A stretch of 64,000 bases of DNA from assembly GCA_013400975.1 (NCBI GenBank), contig WBMZ01012781.1, forward strand, positions 1 to 64,000, written 5' to 3'. Shown in pieces: positions 60,866 through 64,000 of this stretch. Position 1 is the first letter of the stretch. Each line of letters opens with the position of its first letter. Position numbers and translations under genes: made by a program. The notes under the pieces were generated by a model. The model had not been told where the DNA came from, did not search any database, and saw nothing but the letters and a program-made list of their open reading frames with translations. The DNA is from Atrichornis clamosus. Taxonomy: Eukaryota; Chordata; Aves; Passeriformes; Menuridae.

Positions 60866-63171
60866 TTTAAATAGACAAATCTCTAGATAGTGCCTTGTTG
60901 TTTTTTGTTTCTTGCGTATCTCAAATAGTGATATGCCACTCAAGAAGATCCATACAACAGTATATTATGCTACAAGCAGCTCTTCCAACCACTTCCTCAC
61001 TTGTATTTGGTCTACCTGAAAGCATCCTGGTTGGAGGAGAGTAACTGCACTGAATTCACAGAGTTGCAGCCCTTCATGTCATGGCTGGATCTGTCCATTC
61101 CCATCCAAAATAGGCATTCAACTCTACTTTCAAGGCTTACTGCCCTTTTTTCTCCCCACCACATTTCAGGATGCGGCCTTCAGTTTTTCAGAATAGCAGC
61201 CCTGCCCTGTGCCCATCAACCTGGGGAGAGTGGCAGACTGCTCATCAAGGGCATGGGTTAGGTAGAAATTTTCTTTCCCCTCCTGTTCTCCACCCTGACA
61301 TAGTTTTGAAACTGATGGGCTATCTCTCCTCTAAGTTCAGCAACAAAGCCTCGCAGCTTGTAAGAACAATTCAGCCACAGTTAGCATTGGTGTGAAGCCA
61401 GGGCCTCCCACAGATGAGTCTCCTTGGTGCAGTGCAGAAGCTACAATCTCTTTAATGATGGGAGGTTCAACTAAATTAAAGTTGACCCTCAGGCTTCTGG
61501 CAGCTAAATTCCAACAATAACCTTCCCTCCCACCCCTTCCTCTGGAAAAAATCCTACCAACAACAAACTACAAGTGAGATGGGCAGGTTTTAACCTTTAC
61601 AGGACAGTGGATATGTCCAAATCGGACAAAAAACATGATGTCTCCTGCTGAAGTGCCATAAATAGTGCTATCTCCCAGTGTGATCTTTGAGAGAATCTGT
61701 TTTGGGGAAAGAACAGAAGAAGAGTCCTAAAAAGAGCGCGTGAAAAATGATGAAAGTTGCTTTGAAGTAAGTCCGAGAGCTGCAGTGCTTTCAGCAGCTT
61801 CCCCCTGGAAGCCCTTGAAATTCTATCTGCAATAAAAGGTACCAAAAGAAAACAGCTGGCAAGAGCTGTTAAAGTGGAAACAATATGCAGTTCAGAAGAG
61901 ATAAACAGGATGGGCACAGAGCAGAATGAAAAACAAGGTATGGGTCTGTTACATGATGGAAACAGCCGTTCTGTCCTGGGCTGAGACTGCATGACCAGAG
62001 AAATATCCCTGGCTTTAGGAAAGTGGACTGGGAAAAAGCAGGCTTAGCACTTGGTTTTCATGGGATCACGCATTTCCTGGGGGACACGGGCATCAGATCC
62101 GGTCCCCTGATTGTTTTCTGAACAGGCCTCAGCTTGCATAAAACAGATGAGGGTGTATGGGTGTTGTGATGAATGACACCACACCACCGAAGTAGAAGCC
62201 AATCTTGTATACTGATATTTCCCTGGTACCCAAAGTACCAGCAGCTGGAACAGCAGCCCTTTTCAGTTTCAGGACAGTAAGCCACTCCTCCTGCTAGCAG
62301 GGCGGTAAGGCTTTGCTGCCAGCTGTAGAGGTGGGTCCAGTCCTTGTGCAGCTCTGAAGAAATGCCAAGGCTGTGGCCAAATTCAAAGCCTGAAACAAAA
62401 TATAAACCCTGCTTTTGTCTGACTCATACCACAGTCTCTGGAGAGTGGTATGCCTGGTGAAGCCCTAACACTGGGGTCAAAACATGATCCATCTTTTTGT
62501 GCAATGCAAAGAGAAATATTGCTAACAGAGTGTACATGGACCTTAACCTGTCCTGATTAAGAGAAGTAAATTTCCAAGATATTGCTGTGGTTCCAAATCA
62601 GTTCTGTAGATCTCTACTGAAGGGACTGAGAACAGAATACAGATATGGGAGAATCCTGAGGAATCCATGCGCAACCACATCTGTGAAAAAGTCTCCCATC
62701 TCTCATTCACTATTGATTCTGTCCATGACATCACTCATGGAAGGTCTGCTTAGAGACCTCTGCTCACAGGGCGAGGAATATTAATAAAAATTGTTATCCT
62801 GTCTTTGTAAATGCACTTCAGATCAAATGCACTTCTAGGGGAAAACAGTAAGCCAGAGATGTGGTGGGAGTGGAGCAGAGAGGAGCCGAGTCATGCTATC
62901 CATCTGCTTTAATTTCAGTTTTATACAATTATTCTGCTGTTCTGATGTGATTATTTGTGTAACCATTAGACTGTCCCAGTATTAGAACAGAAACAAAACT
63001 ATATCCACACTGATTTTCCAGGCATGCATTTTTTTCAAGGAATATTAAAATACAAAGAAATAGCCTCCAGTTAATTTTAGAAAGCTGTGTACTGACAGTT
63101 TTCTCAAGAAGTCAGCTTTGGCAGGGCCATGCTGAAGAGAGGAAAGAATGGCCAGGATTTACATTTTCTAG

Positions 63172-63266
63172 ATATATGTTAAATCTCCTTCACTTGAGAA
63201 GGATCTGGCACCTTGCTGAAGGTTACAGGATAACCCATAAGCAGGGAGAGAATTGTATCTGTGACA
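63172..63266 (+). other. Exon-like segment A at right edge, 95 nt
   Basis: TTTACATTTTCTAG ends at 63171 and a consensus GTAAGTACC donor begins at 63267. One frame is open across all 95 nt; its peptide ends in THKQGENCICD and one extra base. That phase fits the start of segment B at 63603, giving an Arg codon across a putative intron of 336 bases. The acceptor is fair and the donor strong. The product is not recognised. A matching phase has a one-in-three chance of occurring at random. Confidence 0.2.
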
Positions 63267-63602
63267 GTAAGTACCACTTTATCCTGTGGACAACTTCTCT
63301 GCTTGCTCAGAAAGGTCCCAGAAACTCAAACTGCTTTGTGGGCTTCAATGTTTCTGAGGGCCTGAGTCTAAAATGCCTATTCAGAAAACAGTTCCTGCAG
63401 CTCCAAGTGTTTTGATACTCTGAGACTGCAAAACTCTTTCCCACTTGCACCACTTTTATTCTGATTTGCAACTGATTTAGCTCCCCATAAAATCAGTGGG
63501 CACCCTTCTGCCTTCTTTAATAGATGTTGGATTGGGTGTCAAAGAAGAGAAATTCAGTCTATCTAACCTATATGCACAGATACTGTTGAACTTGTTTATT
63601 AG
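63267..63602 (+). other. Putative short intron or spacer between exon-like segments
   Basis: 336 bases starting GTAAGT and ending TTGTTTATTAG. The pyrimidine tract before the AG is modest. No repeat or other feature seen. Confidence 0.15.
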
Positions 63603-63685
63603 GAACAGAGCTTGGAATGGATGAAAATGAAGTGCTAAATATGTTCAGGAGTCAGGAGACTGAAGATGCCACCAGCAATGGAAAG
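63603..63685 (+). other. Exon-like segment B at right edge, 83 nt
   Basis: Follows TTATTAG and ends AAG before a GTAATT donor. The open frame reads TELGMDENEVLNMF and then a polar SQETEDATSNGK stretch: an acidic, protein-like composition without simple repeats. It starts two bases into a codon, which fits segment A, and ends on a codon boundary. An internal ATG at 63617 could also make it a first coding exon. I tried to place the peptide in a known family and could not. Of all exon-like segments this one has the most protein-like product. Confidence 0.3.
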
Positions 63686-64000
63686 GTAATTCCAATATAT
63701 ATAGGAGTACTAGACTGGAGTATTAGACTGCAATCTATCCAATTCCATTTTCTCTTACAACTAAATCCTGTGGAATGTAATAAAATCTACCCTAATTTAA
63801 TAAAACCTAAACTTAATCAAAAGATCTTTGAGCAACTGAATGAAATTTAATTATGAATTACAATCTGACCATGCAGTTCTAGATCCAGTAGAGTTATAGA
63901 GATTATCCCTGTTACATTCTATAGCTTTTATAAGCAGATTATTTAACATAAACTTCCCTAGAGCATTGAGTTTCATTCTTTTTAAATTCTTCCCAATTCT
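63686..64000. other. AT-rich sequence to window end
   Basis: The frame of segment B stays open through much of this stretch (to 63850), but the composition changes to Ile/Asn/Lys-rich, as expected for AT-rich non-coding DNA. Nothing else seen. Confidence 0.5.

Larger units (their letters stand above)
58525..63171. other. Non-coding stretch, no gene seen
   Basis: Unique AT-rich sequence with two small tandem duplications (listed separately), an A-rich tract at about 58841-58888 and a short (TTTA)n at 60061-60075. A 131-codon minus frame at 61597-61992 is Ser/Leu/Phe-rich without a recognised domain. Confidence 0.55.

Noticed and set aside
60973..61000. CTTCCAACCACTTCC considered as a plus-oriented CR1 end
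   Set aside because: Only a few bases match the CR1 pattern and the terminal octamers are absent.
61597..61992. 131-codon minus frame
   Set aside because: Ser/Leu/Phe-rich without a domain; no splice or promoter context.

Overview
The window reads as non-coding vertebrate nuclear DNA, most likely from a bird. The main evidence is a truncated CR1-type LINE (about 25153-25630, minus orientation). It keeps the typical avian CR1 3' segment and a recognisable relic of the end of the reverse-transcriptase ORF. Smaller CR1-like 3' pieces lie near 27843, 34161 and 45474. I saw no Alu, B1 or other mammalian SINE, no bacterial-style gene packing, and no rRNA, tRNA or CRISPR array. Other reptiles also carry CR1, so 'bird' is an inference and the species cannot be named.

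No complete protein-coding gene could be supported. Open frames are short and scattered. The longest (226 codons at 41704-42384) lies in a locally GC-rich patch with an overlapping antisense frame, matches no family I recognise, and looks like chance. The window is best described as a gene desert or part of very long introns. Several short stretches have the look of internal exons (good acceptor, open frame, good donor): 5299-5455, 11657-11703, 22332-22400, 26440-26504, 43729-43772, 63172-63266 and 63603-63685 on plus, and 6648-6729, 30774-30821 and 58471-58524 on minus. Pseudoexons of this kind are common in large introns, so all are low confidence. The last two plus-strand ones are the most interesting because their reading phases fit across a short intron at the right edge.

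Layout: 1-22 is a CCCAT repeat. From 23 to about 17.2 kb is AT-rich unique sequence with one GC-rich patch near 7.2-7.7 kb. A GATA microsatellite follows at 17.2 kb, then unique sequence to the CR1 copy at 25.2-25.6 kb. 26-41 kb is unique sequence with two small CR1 fragments and a perfect hairpin at 29646-29668. 41.7-42.4 kb is GC-rich. 43.1-43.8 kb has a purine tract, two perfect hairpins and clustered nuclear-receptor half-sites. An 18-bp minisatellite sits at 49.0 kb and a TA/TG microsatellite at 53.3 kb. The most CpG-rich stretch noticed is 56.43-56.88 kb, the best candidate regulatory element. The rest to 64 kb is unique sequence ending with the exon-like pair.

There are no genes here whose joint action can be described. 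I found no convincing new biological system. The leads are the CpG-rich element, the phase-compatible exon-like pair, and the hairpin and half-site cluster around 43 kb.
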